Below are positions 7,151-15,505 of a DNA stretch of 37,092 bases, piece by piece; positions within the stretch are counted from its first letter, which is position 1; every line of letters begins with the position of its first letter. The notes below the pieces were generated by a model. That model worked only from the letters and a program-made list of their open reading frames with translations, had not been told where the DNA came from and did no database searches. The DNA comes from a virus. The stretch lies in IMG/VR virus record IMGVR_UViG_3300028590_000999, positions 1-37,092 of that record. The stretch is one strand, 5' to 3'. The position numbers and the translations under genes are program-made.

Positions 7151-8488
7151 TTGGGATTCCTGGACTTCGTGGGCACCGAGTCGCGCGCCGAGCCCGTTGA
7201 CGCCACGGCGGTGACCGACACGTCCGGCCTCATGGGCTGGACCACGGGTGACGAACCCACGGCCGCGCTCACGCCCGAGGCCGCGCTTGCGCTGTCCACG
7301 GTCTACGCCTGTGTGCGCCTGATCTCCGACAGCATCGCGACCACCCCGTGGGACGTGTTCCGGCCCGGCCCGGACGACACCCGAGTTCCGGCCACTCGGC
7401 CCGCGTGGATGGACAAGCCGAACCCGGACCGGCTCAAGATCCGGTTTGTCACCGAGGTCATGACGTCGCTGTTGCTTGAGGGCAACGCCTACATCCTGGT
7501 GACCCGCAACCGTGCGACCGGGACCGTCGTCGCCTTGGACGTCCTGCCCGCGAACGCCGTTGAACCCAAGTACGTCAAGCACCGCAACGGTAAGCGTGAG
7601 CTGGTCTATGAGCTGACCGTTGTCGGCGAGGGTGGCACCGTCGAAGTGGTGGGCGCGTTCAGCTCGGCCGAGGTGTTGCACATCGCTGGTCTGACGCTGG
7701 CCGGGGAACTCAAGGGCGTGAGTCCGGTTTCGGCGCAGCGGCGGACGTTCGCGCTTAGCTTGGATGCGCAGGACTACGGCGCCGAGTTCTTCCACAATGG
7801 AGCGACCCCGGCCGCCGTGATCAGCGTGCCCGGACCGATGACCCCGGATGGCTTGGCCAATGCGCGCCGAACGTGGCGGCGCATCCACGGCGGCAAGGGC
7901 AACCGGCATGGACTCGCGATCCTCACCGAGGACGCCAAGTTTCAGAAGATCAGCGTCACCCCGGATGAGGCGCAATTCCTACAGACACGTCAGTTCCAAG
8001 TCCCCGAGGTGACTCGGATCTTCGGTGTCCCACCACATCTGGTGTCCGACGCCACGAACTCGACTTCGTGGGGCAGCGGCCTCGCCGAGCAAAACACGGC
8101 GTTCGTTCAGCACACCCTCACCACGTGGGTGGCCCGGCTTGAGGAAGCGTTCTCAACCCTGGTCGCTCCCGGCCGCGCGTTCGTCAAGTTCAACCTCGGC
8201 GCGCTCTTGCGGGGTTCGCTCAAGGAACGCCTTGAGGCGTACCGCGTGGGCCTGCAAACCGGCGTGTACTCGCGCAACGAGGTACGCGCGTGGGAAGACC
8301 TCACGCCCGATCCGAGCGGCCTCGGCGACTGGCTCATGGTGCCGATGAATCTCGCCCTGCTCACCCCGGACGGCCCTCTTGTGCTGTCCAAGAACACCGC
8401 CCCCGCAACCGATCCGGCCGAGCTGGACGCCGAGGGCACCGACGAGTCCGAGCCCCCCGAGTCCGAGGGGGATGACAAGGGGGCCTGA
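7151..8488 (+). CDS. Portal protein (HK97-type)
   Basis: 445 residues from a TTG at 7151, 3 bases after the previous stop. Typical portal segments are present: ALALSTVYACVRLISDSIA (residues about 46-64), LLLEGNAYILV, the conserved FFHNGATP region, and a run near 283-300 containing FGVPPHLVSDATNSTSWGSG. It forms the dodecameric DNA channel at one head vertex. The C-terminus is acidic. The stop overlaps the next start (TGATG). Confidence 0.92.
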   Translation: MGFLDFVGTESRAEPVDATAVTDTSGLMGWTTGDEPTAALTPEAALALSTVYACVRLISDSIATTPWDVFRPGPDDTRVPATRPAWMDKPNPDRLKIRFVTEVMTSLLLEGNAYILVTRNRATGTVVALDVLPANAVEPKYVKHRNGKRELVYELTVVGEGGTVEVVGAFSSAEVLHIAGLTLAGELKGVSPVSAQRRTFALSLDAQDYGAEFFHNGATPAAVISVPGPMTPDGLANARRTWRRIHGGKGNRHGLAILTEDAKFQKISVTPDEAQFLQTRQFQVPEVTRIFGVPPHLVSDATNSTSWGSGLAEQNTAFVQHTLTTWVARLEEAFSTLVAPGRAFVKFNLGALLRGSLKERLEAYRVGLQTGVYSRNEVRAWEDLTPDPSGLGDWLMVPMNLALLTPDGPLVLSKNTAPATDPAELDAEGTDESEPPESEGDDKGA

Positions 8489-10197
8489 TGCACACCACTG
8501 AGCGGCGCGACTTCGCGACCGCGGTTGAGGTCCGCGCCAAAGCGGATGGAACCGGCAAGACGATTCGCGGCTACGCCTACGTGTTCAACCGGTTGTCGCT
8601 GGATCTCGGCGGCTTCCGTGAGCGGATCGAGGCAGGAGCAGGCCGCGAGGACATGGAACGCGGCGAACTACTCGCCACGTTCAATCACGATTTCGGATCG
8701 CCCCTCGGCCGCACCGGATACGGGCTGCGGACCGGTGTGGACGACACCGGGGGCTGGTACGAGATCGACCTACCGGACACCACGGCCGGGCGCGACGTCG
8801 CCGAACTGGTGGACAAGGGCATCGTGCGGGGGTCGTCGTTCATGTTCATCCTTCGCGACGTCCGCGCGGACCAGGAGTGGACCCGCGACCCCGAGACCGG
8901 GGACCTCATTCGGACCGTCAAGGACTTCCGCGTCCGCGAACTCGGTCCTGTCACCAATCCGGCTTACCCGGACACCACCGTTGCCAAGCGCTCGATTCCG
9001 GCTGCGCTGGCCAATCCCGCCAAGGGGGACACCACTGTGACCGCATCCGTTACCGAGGGCACGACCACCGCCGAACAGCGGGCGCACGCTGAAAACGCCT
9101 TGCAGCGCGCAGCCGATGAGGGCCGCTCGGAGCTTGAGCGGCTGATCCTCGCGCGCCTGGACGCCATCGACGCGCGGTTTGACGCCGAGCTGGGCGAGGC
9201 CCGCGCGACCGAGACCCGTGACGCGCTGCTGGCCGCGCTCGACGAACGCGCCAACCGCGGCCCCGTGGGCGCCGAGGCCGATGACAACGCGACGCTCCGC
9301 GCGCTCGGTGAGGGCGACTCGGCGGAGTTCCGCGCCGTTCTGGGCGTGGGCATCGACGTGGACAACAAGCAGGGCGGCAAGACCGCCGCGCGGCCCTCGC
9401 TGTACTCCGAACTGCTCAAGGTCATTCAGGAGCGGTCCAGCATCATCGCGGCCGGTGCGCGAGTCATCCGCACGACCGGTGGCGGGGCGATCGACTTCCC
9501 CCGCGTCGTGCCCAAGGCACACCGGGGCAAGACCGCCGAGGGCAACGCGCTGCCGGAGAACTACCCGGCCACGGACCTGGTGCCCCTGGATGTGGCCAAG
9601 ACCGGTTACGTCTCGCACATCTCGGCCGAGCTGGTCGAGGACGACCTTGTCGACCTGATTGGTTTTCTGGTCGCGGACGCCGGTCCCAACCTCGCGGACA
9701 CCATGGGTGTGGATTTCGTCGCGGCGCTGCTGTCGACCACCACGGGCATCCTGCCCGCGCTGCGGAAGACGATCGCGGCGGCCCCGGCTGCGGACAACGG
9801 CTACACCGACGCGGTTATTGACGTGCACTACTCGATCCCGGAGTTCTACGCGGCCCGTGCCCGCTGGATCATGGGTCGCCTCACGCTGGCCCGCGCCCGC
9901 AAGTGGAAGGACGCGGACGGCCGCTACCTGCTCAAGTCGGTGGCGGACGGCGGCGCACTGACCCTCATGGATCGCCCCGTGTCCGTCGACCCGGGTTTCG
10001 GCGCCACCAACGAGGGCAAGATTGCGTTCACCGACCTCGGCGGTTTCACCGTCCGGTTCGCCGGTCCGCTGCGCGTTGCCCGGTCCACCGAGGTCAAGTT
10101 CCTTGAGGACCTGGTGTCGTACAAGTTCGTCCAGCGCTACGGCGGCGCCCTGATCGACACCTCGGGTTCGGCCCTGCTGACCCTGCCCGCCGCGTAA
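8488..10197 (+). CDS. Fused HK97-type prohead protease and major capsid protein
   Basis: 569 residues. Residues about 1-175 are an HK97-type prohead protease, with H67 in FNHD and the catalytic Ser in RGSSFMF (S116/S117). Residues about 185-290 are charged and helical and resemble the scaffolding (delta) domain. The capsid domain starts at about 310 (LYSELLKVIQERS) and runs through ENYPATDLVPLDVAKTGY to the C-terminus. The polyprotein should cleave itself so that only the C-terminal part forms the shell. The reading frame is continuous. An internal start for capsid alone was not evident. A long hairpin follows at 10205-10250. Confidence 0.92.
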   Translation: MHTTERRDFATAVEVRAKADGTGKTIRGYAYVFNRLSLDLGGFRERIEAGAGREDMERGELLATFNHDFGSPLGRTGYGLRTGVDDTGGWYEIDLPDTTAGRDVAELVDKGIVRGSSFMFILRDVRADQEWTRDPETGDLIRTVKDFRVRELGPVTNPAYPDTTVAKRSIPAALANPAKGDTTVTASVTEGTTTAEQRAHAENALQRAADEGRSELERLILARLDAIDARFDAELGEARATETRDALLAALDERANRGPVGAEADDNATLRALGEGDSAEFRAVLGVGIDVDNKQGGKTAARPSLYSELLKVIQERSSIIAAGARVIRTTGGGAIDFPRVVPKAHRGKTAEGNALPENYPATDLVPLDVAKTGYVSHISAELVEDDLVDLIGFLVADAGPNLADTMGVDFVAALLSTTTGILPALRKTIAAAPAADNGYTDAVIDVHYSIPEFYAARARWIMGRLTLARARKWKDADGRYLLKSVADGGALTLMDRPVSVDPGFGATNEGKIAFTDLGGFTVRFAGPLRVARSTEVKFLEDLVSYKFVQRYGGALIDTSGSALLTLPAA

Positions 10198-10204
10198 CCA
10201 CAAC

Positions 10205-10250
10205 GCCATGCCCGAGTCACGCAAGCACACTTGCCCGACTCGGGCATGGC
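10205..10250 (+). terminator. Long hairpin with nested family B element (B2) after the capsid gene
   Basis: GCCATGCCCGAGTC (10205-10218) pairs perfectly with 10237-10250. Inside, ACGCAAG-CACA-CTTGC forms a second stem with a CACA loop. It starts 8 bases after the capsid stop. There is no U-tract, so it may act as an attenuator or an RNA-stability hairpin, lowering connector expression relative to capsid, as well as carrying a B site. Confidence 0.6.
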
Positions 10251-10274
10251 TTCCACCTAAGGAGAGTGCGAGAG

Positions 10275-10637
10275 GTGGACCTGTTCGCCACCCTCGCCGA
10301 ACTTCGCAGGCTTGACGGGTTGGACAACACGGACCGGTTCGAGGACGCGACATTGCTTGAGGCCCGCGACTACGCGGTTGAGCGCGTCACCGAATACACC
10401 GGGCAGTCCTGGTCCATGGACAACCCGCCCCCGGTCGCCATCCGTTGGGCCGTGCGCACGATCGCGCGGCAGTGGGTCACCGACCTGGACGCGCGACTAC
10501 CGGATCGGGCTACGTCCGTCATCTCGGAGTTCGGCACACAGAACCTCGCCCAAGCGGGTGGCTCGTGGCGGCCCGTGTCGCTGCCCGAGGTCAACGCAGT
10601 CCTCAACGCGCATCGCATCCGCGCGCCGTTCGGCTAG
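10275..10637 (+). CDS. Head-tail connector protein (gp6-like)
   Basis: 120 residues. GTG 10275 has AAGGAG 10 bases upstream; GTG 10266 would lie too close to it. It is mostly helical, with LFATLAELRRLDGL, a central ARDYAVERVTEYTGQSW and a conserved-looking IRWAVRTIARQWV. Position directly after capsid and size fit adaptor proteins that dock below the portal. No enzymatic motif is present. Confidence 0.65.
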   Translation: MDLFATLAELRRLDGLDNTDRFEDATLLEARDYAVERVTEYTGQSWSMDNPPPVAIRWAVRTIARQWVTDLDARLPDRATSVISEFGTQNLAQAGGSWRPVSLPEVNAVLNAHRIRAPFG

Positions 10638-10659
10638 GGGGTGGGTCCTGGTTGACGTC

Positions 10660-11091
10660 GTGTTTGCCACCAAGGAAGCCCTTTACGCGGTGCTCAAGGC
10701 CGCGTTCGCCGGAACCAAGACCATCACGACGTGGGCCGACCCCGGGGCCGATCAGAGCCGCCGCGCGGTGTGGTTCACCGAGACGGTGGAGCCCGAGCTT
10801 GAGCCGGTCGCCATGGTCGCGGGCCGCCGCAAGCCCACCAACGTCACGGCCGAGATCACCATCCGCGCCGTGGCCGCTGAGTCCGGCGACCCGATCCACG
10901 CCGAGCGCGCCGTGACCGGCCTCAAGACGGCCGTGTGTGACGCGGTCCTGGCGTTCGAGCCGACCGCGGTTCCGGGCCTGATCGACGTCCGCCCGGTCCG
11001 CTCTCTCACCACCAACGGCGAACACGCCACCCTCGGCACCGCGTCCCAAGTGGACGTCACGGTCCGGGTGCGCGGTCGCGTCCAGTCCTAG
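10660..11091 (+). CDS. Tail completion / tail terminator-like protein
   Basis: About 143 residues if GTG 10660 is used. A CTG at 10648 fits better with the AGGGGG at 10636-10641, and no ATG, GTG or TTG lies in frame between, so the start is uncertain. The order helix (KEALYAVLKAAF), strands, then a TAEITIRAVA region with a C-terminal VDVTVRVRGR strand fits proteins that cap the tail tube. Position between connector and tail tube supports this. No catalytic motif. Confidence 0.6.
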   Translation: MFATKEALYAVLKAAFAGTKTITTWADPGADQSRRAVWFTETVEPELEPVAMVAGRRKPTNVTAEITIRAVAAESGDPIHAERAVTGLKTAVCDAVLAFEPTAVPGLIDVRPVRSLTTNGEHATLGTASQVDVTVRVRGRVQS

Positions 11092-11101
11092 GAGGTTCAC
11101 C

Positions 11102-12049
11102 GTGGCGCTTGACGCTGCAATCTCGATCGGCGCCGAGTCCGCCTATGGCGTGGCCGCGACGACCACCGAGGGGTACGAGGGGCAGGCCGACTCGTTCAAG
11201 GCCGCGCCCGAGTTCATGGAGAGCAAGGGGTTTCGCGCTGGTTTGCAGACCGTGCGGGCCGACCGTCGCCGGATCGTGGACATGGGCGGCGAGGGCGAGA
11301 TTGAGCTTGACCTACTGGACAACGGCGCACGGTCCCTGTTGCGCGCCGCGTTCGACACGATGGCCACCGCGGACGACGTCCACACCTTCACTACGTCCAC
11401 GGACTCGGCGTCGCCGAGCTACACCGTGCAAGTGGTTCGCCCCAAGGTGGACGGGGGCACGGTGCCGTACAAGCACACCGGGGCCGTCGTCACCGAGTGG
11501 GAGCTTGAACAGGAGGTTGACAGCCCGCTCAAGTTCAAGGCCACGTTCGACTTTCAGACCGTGACGCACATCGGTCCGGCCCTGCCGATCGCCTACCCCG
11601 CCGAGGCTGTGGCCTATGACTGGACCCGCGCGACGGTGTACCTGACTCGGGGTGGCGTTGAGACGGCCGTACCGGTGTCCAAGTGGTCCGCCAAGGGATC
11701 GCGGGGGTTCAAGACCGATCGGCGGTTCGTGCGGTCCTCGGCGCTCAAGGCCAAGCCGGTGCGGGCCGAGATGCCCGCGTACGAGGGTGAGATTGAAGTT
11801 GAGTTCGACTCGGCCACGCTGCCCCTGTACGAGTCATTCGTTGCCGGGGCCGTCCTCGGTTTCCGCGTCGTCTACGACGGTGTGGTGGGCGCGTCCGCGT
11901 TCGAGCTGAAATGTCCTGCGATCCAGTTCACGGGCGAGTCTCCCGAGGCAAGCCTTGACGATCTGTCGCGGATGACGCTGCCGTTCGTGGTCCTGGACCC
12001 GGGCACGCTCCCGGCTGTCACTGCCATCTACACCGAGCCGGGCGACTGA
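11102..12049 (+). CDS. Major tail tube protein
   Basis: 315 residues, GTG 11102 with AGGAGG 6 bases upstream. The N-terminus (ALDAAISIGAESAYG) is typical of actinophage tail tube subunits. Segments such as GEGEIELDLLDNGARSLLRA and a C-terminal GFRVVYDG region fit a beta-barrel ring subunit. It stacks as rings around the tape measure. It lies just before the gp10-like and chaperone genes, as expected for a siphovirus. Confidence 0.85.
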   Translation: MALDAAISIGAESAYGVAATTTEGYEGQADSFKAAPEFMESKGFRAGLQTVRADRRRIVDMGGEGEIELDLLDNGARSLLRAAFDTMATADDVHTFTTSTDSASPSYTVQVVRPKVDGGTVPYKHTGAVVTEWELEQEVDSPLKFKATFDFQTVTHIGPALPIAYPAEAVAYDWTRATVYLTRGGVETAVPVSKWSAKGSRGFKTDRRFVRSSALKAKPVRAEMPAYEGEIEVEFDSATLPLYESFVAGAVLGFRVVYDGVVGASAFELKCPAIQFTGESPEASLDDLSRMTLPFVVLDPGTLPAVTAIYTEPGD

Positions 12050-12062
12050 TCGACCCTCGCGC

Positions 12063-12080
12063 CTGTTGTGCGCACCACAA
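12063..12080. promoter_or_regulatory. Family A palindrome (A2)
   Basis: CTGTTGTG-CG-CACCACAA, two mismatches in the left arm, in the 61-base gap between the tail tube gene and the next coding start. It lies within the late block, away from any recognised terminator. Confidence 0.5.
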
Positions 12081-12110
12081 CGCAGATGGTCCGGCCTCTC
12101 GGGGGTGCGC

Positions 12111-12503
12111 GTGAAATTTCAGGTCCGGGTTGAGGGACACGCCGAGCTGCGCAAGGCGATCCGCACGGCGAAAGACAAGGACACGGCCAAGGGACTACGC
12201 GAGGCCCACAAGGAAACCGCCGCGATCGTCGTCCCCCCGGCCCGCTCATTGACTCCGCAGGTGTCCGGGGCGCTGGCGTCCTCGGTGGCCCCGTCGTCCT
12301 CGCTCAAGGGGGCCGTCGTCCGCGCTGGTTCCGGCCGAGGCCGCAGCAAGCACTACGCGGGGCCGGTGCACTTCGGGTGGCCGCGTCGCGGGATCAAGGC
12401 CGTTCCGTTCCTGTTCAAGGCCGCGTACGAGCGCCGCGAACAGTACGCAGCTCGGTTCCGCGAACTCATGTCCGCCCTTGTGGGCAAACGCATTGGTAGC
12501 TAA
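12111..12503 (+). CDS. HK97 gp10-like morphogenesis protein
   Basis: About 130 residues. GTG 12111 (MKFQVRVEGHAELRKAI) or GTG 12105 is the likely start; an upstream TTG would place the A2 palindrome inside the gene. The pattern of a short beta-strand start, a helix with AELRKAI, SLTPQVSGALASSV, an HFGWPRRG motif and a C-terminal helix is characteristic of HK97 gp10-family proteins, which help join head and tail. In most siphoviruses this gene precedes the tail tube gene; here it follows it. Confidence 0.75.
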   Translation: MKFQVRVEGHAELRKAIRTAKDKDTAKGLREAHKETAAIVVPPARSLTPQVSGALASSVAPSSSLKGAVVRAGSGRGRSKHYAGPVHFGWPRRGIKAVPFLFKAAYERREQYAARFRELMSALVGKRIGS

Positions 12504-12515
12504 GGAGAGTGGCAC

Positions 12516-12803
12516 GTGTTCGAGCTGTCCACCGACGTCAACGGTCTGACCCTCGGCGAAATCGAGAAGGTGGAAGACCTCATTGACGCAAGCATTGACA
12601 GCGTCGCGGAGAAGGGCGCCCGCAAGGGCCGGTTCCTTCGCGCGGTCGCGTTCGTCGTGATGCTGCGCGACAACCCGGATGCCACGTGGGAAGACGCGGG
12701 CAACGTCCGCTTGTCCCCGGGCAAGCCGGACGCCGAGGGAAACGCCGAGGCCGTCACGCCCAATCGGGCCGCGCGGCGCGCGCAGTCACGAAAGCCCGCC
12801 TAG
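12516..12803 (+). CDS. Tail assembly chaperone, short form (gpG-like)
   Basis: 95 residues from GTG 12516, with AAGGAG at about 12502-12507. It is acidic at the N-terminus (FELSTDVNGLTLGEIEKVEDL) and helical, with basic C-terminal residues (RAARRAQSRKPA). It immediately precedes the tape measure gene and contains a canonical -1 slippery heptamer in the correct phase at 12737-12743, which is typical of the G/GT gene pair. It binds the tape measure and recruits tail tube subunits. Confidence 0.85.
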   Translation: MFELSTDVNGLTLGEIEKVEDLIDASIDSVAEKGARKGRFLRAVAFVVMLRDNPDATWEDAGNVRLSPGKPDAEGNAEAVTPNRAARRAQSRKPA

Positions 12804-12967
12804 TCAACCACTTCCGGGGCCTCACGTGGTCCGACGTCCAGTCACTACGGCTGGACGAGTACCGCGCCCTGGTCAAGCAGATGGACGCGGACGTCAAGGC
12901 GCAGCACAAGCGCAACCAGGGCGGGCCGCGTGGTGGGAGGGACCACCGAGAACCCGTGATGAGGTAG
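12516..12967 (+). CDS. Tail assembly chaperone, long form made by -1 frameshift (gpGT-like)
   Basis: Ribosomes that slip back one base on G-GGA-AAC at 12737-12743 leave the short frame and continue to the TAG at 12965-12967, giving about 150 residues. The added part includes LVNHFRGLTWSDVQSLRLDE and QMDADVKAQHKRN, a helical extension like the T part of other GT proteins. The extension ends 12 bases before the tape measure start. No separate start codon with a ribosome-binding site was seen for this part. Frameshift-made long forms are the rule in siphoviruses. Confidence 0.8.
12737..12743 (+). promoter_or_regulatory. Programmed -1 ribosomal frameshift site
   Basis: GGGAAAC matches X-XXY-YYZ and is in phase (GAG-GGA-AAC in the short frame becomes GGG-AAA after slippage). 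It lies 58 bases before the stop of the short frame. Confidence 0.85.
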
Positions 12968-12979
12968 GGGGGTTCGACG

Positions 12980-15499
12980 GTGGCCAAGCCGATCAAGGTC
13001 ACGATCCTCGGTGACGTCAAGGATCTGATCGACAAGCTCACCGATGGTGAAAGCGGCGTTGCCGCGTTCGCATCCAAAGTGGGCGCGTCCGCAAAGGACG
13101 TTGCCGCGTCTGCGGCCGGGTTCGTGGCGGCAGGGGTGGCGGCCGGTGGCCTCGGCGGCGCGCTGGTCGAATCGCTCGACCGAGGCAAGATCCTCGGAGC
13201 GATGGAAGGCGCGCTAGGCGCCACCGCGCAGGAAGCCGAGCGCTACGGGCAGGCTGCCGGTTCGCTGTACGCCAAGGGCTACGGGGACACCTTCACCGAC
13301 GTCACGGGCACGATCGAGGCCGTGGTGTCCACGCTCGGCAAGCTGGACACCCCGACCCTTGAGTCCGCGACCGGCAAGGCCCTGGACCTCGCGCAGGCGT
13401 TCCAAGTCGACGTTCAAGGCGCGATTGCGTCCGTGGGAATCCTGCTCAAGACCGGCATGGCCAAGGACGCCAACGAAGCGTTCGACCTCATCACCAAGGG
13501 CCTACAGAACGTGCCCGCTGCCGTCCGGGGTGACTTCCTAGAGATCGCCGATGAGTACACGGTGTTCTTTCAGGCCCTCGGGTTCACCGGTCAAGAGGCG
13601 TTCGGTGTCCTCGCGACCGCTGCCAAGGGCGGCAAGATCCAGCTCGACAAGGCCGGGGACGCGCTCAAGGAATTCCGCATCCGCAGCGTGGACATGTCCG
13701 TCACATCGGTTGACGCGTACAAGGCGATCGGCCTCAACGCCAAGGACATGGCCAAGGCGATCCTCGGTGGTGGCGAGGGCGCCAAGATGGCGTTTCAGAA
13801 GATCCTTGACGGCATCGTGTCCATCAAGGACCCGATCAAGCGGGAGACCGCCGCAGTCGGCTTGTTCGGTACTCAGTTCGAGGACTTGGGCAACATCGAC
13901 GCACTCGCGGCGCTGCGCCCGATGACCAACGCACTGACCGGTGTCGGTGGCGCGGCCGATCAACTCGGCAAGTCGTTGCACGACAACGCCTCATCGAACA
14001 TCGACGCGTTCGGCCGGATGCTGTCAACGGTCTTCGTGGACTTCATCGGCGGCAAGGTCATCCCCAAGATCAACGAACTGGTGACCTACCTACAGGCCAA
14101 TTTCGGTCCCGCGCTGGACGCGGTCGGCGCGTTCGTCACGGGCGTGGTCCTGCCCGCCCTCGGCGCCATGGCCAAGTTCCTAGGCGACAACGCCGTTGAG
14201 ATCGGCATTGTGGCGGGCCTGATCGGCGCGGTCCTGCTGCCTGCCCTCATCGCGTCGGGAGTCACGGCGACGATCGCGGGCGCCAAGCAGGCCGCAGCGT
14301 GGTTCAAGGCGCAGCTCGCCGCGTCCCGCTCGGCGCTGGCACAGGTCGGCGCGGCCGGTAAGACCGTCGCGTCATGGGTGCTCATGGGCGCACGGGCCAC
14401 GGTGTCGGCAGCAACGACGGCCGCAGCGTGGGCCATGTCCGCCGCGCGCACCGTCGCCTCACTCACCCTCACCGCCGCGTCGTTCATCGCTCAAGGCGCG
14501 GTGATGGCCGGGTCCATGGCGCTCACGGCGGCCCGTGTGGTCGCGGGATGGGTCGTGATGGGTACGCAGTCCCTCATCCGGGGCGCGCAGATGGCCGCAG
14601 CGTGGGTCATGGCGATGGGGCCGGTCGGCTGGATCATCGCGGCCGTCGTGGGCCTGGTGGCGCTGATCGTGGCCAACTGGGACACCGTCGTCGCGTGGAC
14701 CCGGCAGGCGTGGGATTGGGTCGTCGGCGCGGTCAAGGGCGCGGCCGAATGGATCTGGAATCTGTTCCTGAATTGGACACTGCCCGGCTTGATCATCAAG
14801 CACTGGGACACGATCGTTGGCGCGGTCCGCGCCGCTGTCAATTGGGTCATAGACGCCGTGTCGTGGCTCGGCCAGTTGCCCGGCCGTGTCGGTGCGTGGT
14901 TCCGGGGTGTCTACGACGGGGCCGTGTCCAAACTCGGTGAACTGGTCTCTTGGCTGACCGGCTTACCGGGTCGCGTCCTAAGCGGGATCGGCGACTTCGG
15001 TTCGCTCTTGCTGAACGCTGGAAAGGATCTGCTATCGGGTCTGTGGCGCGGTATCCAGAATGCGGCCGGTTGGCTCAAGGACAAGATCCTTTCGTTCTTC
15101 GGTTCCCTGATACCAGACTGGGTCAAGGACGTTCTCGGTATCCATTCTCCCTCGCGGGTGTTCGCGGAGATCGGCCGTTGGCTGCCTCCCGGTCTCGCGG
15201 TCGGTATCGAGGACAACGCAGGTGTCGCGCTGTCGGCCGTGGGTGGTCTCGCGTCCGCGATGGCGGGCGAGATGGCCGGGGCTGACCTCGGCAAGCCTGC
15301 GGTATCAGCCCTGATCGGCAGCGGTACCGGACACACCTACGGCGCACAGGGCGGAACCGGAAGCGGTACCGCGCGCCTCGGCGGCCCCGACTCACCGGGT
15401 CCGGGAAATACCACGGTGAACGTCTACGCGAATACCAATGCCGACCCGCACGCAATCGGCGCGGAAGTGGCTTGGGCGGTTCGCACCACTGGGAGGTGA
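12980..15499 (+). CDS. Tape measure protein
   Basis: 839 residues, GTG 12980, the longest gene of the tail block. It has an Ala/Gly-rich N-terminal section, a TP901-like core (residues about 70-330), and long hydrophobic and alpha-helical parts including VGWIIAAVVGLVALIVANWD at about 551-570. Trp-rich repeats follow (WTRQAWDWVVGAVKGAAEW), and a C-terminal VLGIHSPSRVFAEIG segment that is common in actinophage tape measures. It sets tail length and may help DNA entry. At about 0.15 nm per residue this suggests a tail of roughly 125 nm. Confidence 0.92.
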   Translation: MAKPIKVTILGDVKDLIDKLTDGESGVAAFASKVGASAKDVAASAAGFVAAGVAAGGLGGALVESLDRGKILGAMEGALGATAQEAERYGQAAGSLYAKGYGDTFTDVTGTIEAVVSTLGKLDTPTLESATGKALDLAQAFQVDVQGAIASVGILLKTGMAKDANEAFDLITKGLQNVPAAVRGDFLEIADEYTVFFQALGFTGQEAFGVLATAAKGGKIQLDKAGDALKEFRIRSVDMSVTSVDAYKAIGLNAKDMAKAILGGGEGAKMAFQKILDGIVSIKDPIKRETAAVGLFGTQFEDLGNIDALAALRPMTNALTGVGGAADQLGKSLHDNASSNIDAFGRMLSTVFVDFIGGKVIPKINELVTYLQANFGPALDAVGAFVTGVVLPALGAMAKFLGDNAVEIGIVAGLIGAVLLPALIASGVTATIAGAKQAAAWFKAQLAASRSALAQVGAAGKTVASWVLMGARATVSAATTAAAWAMSAARTVASLTLTAASFIAQGAVMAGSMALTAARVVAGWVVMGTQSLIRGAQMAAAWVMAMGPVGWIIAAVVGLVALIVANWDTVVAWTRQAWDWVVGAVKGAAEWIWNLFLNWTLPGLIIKHWDTIVGAVRAAVNWVIDAVSWLGQLPGRVGAWFRGVYDGAVSKLGELVSWLTGLPGRVLSGIGDFGSLLLNAGKDLLSGLWRGIQNAAGWLKDKILSFFGSLIPDWVKDVLGIHSPSRVFAEIGRWLPPGLAVGIEDNAGVALSAVGGLASAMAGEMAGADLGKPAVSALIGSGTGHTYGAQGGTGSGTARLGGPDSPGPGNTTVNVYANTNADPHAIGAEVAWAVRTTGR

Positions 15500-15505
15500 T
15501 GACCG

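Noticed and set aside
8770-10353. Long leftward frame opposite the capsid gene
   Set aside because: It is a GC-rich shadow of the capsid gene with low-complexity Arg/Gly composition and no family-like motifs.
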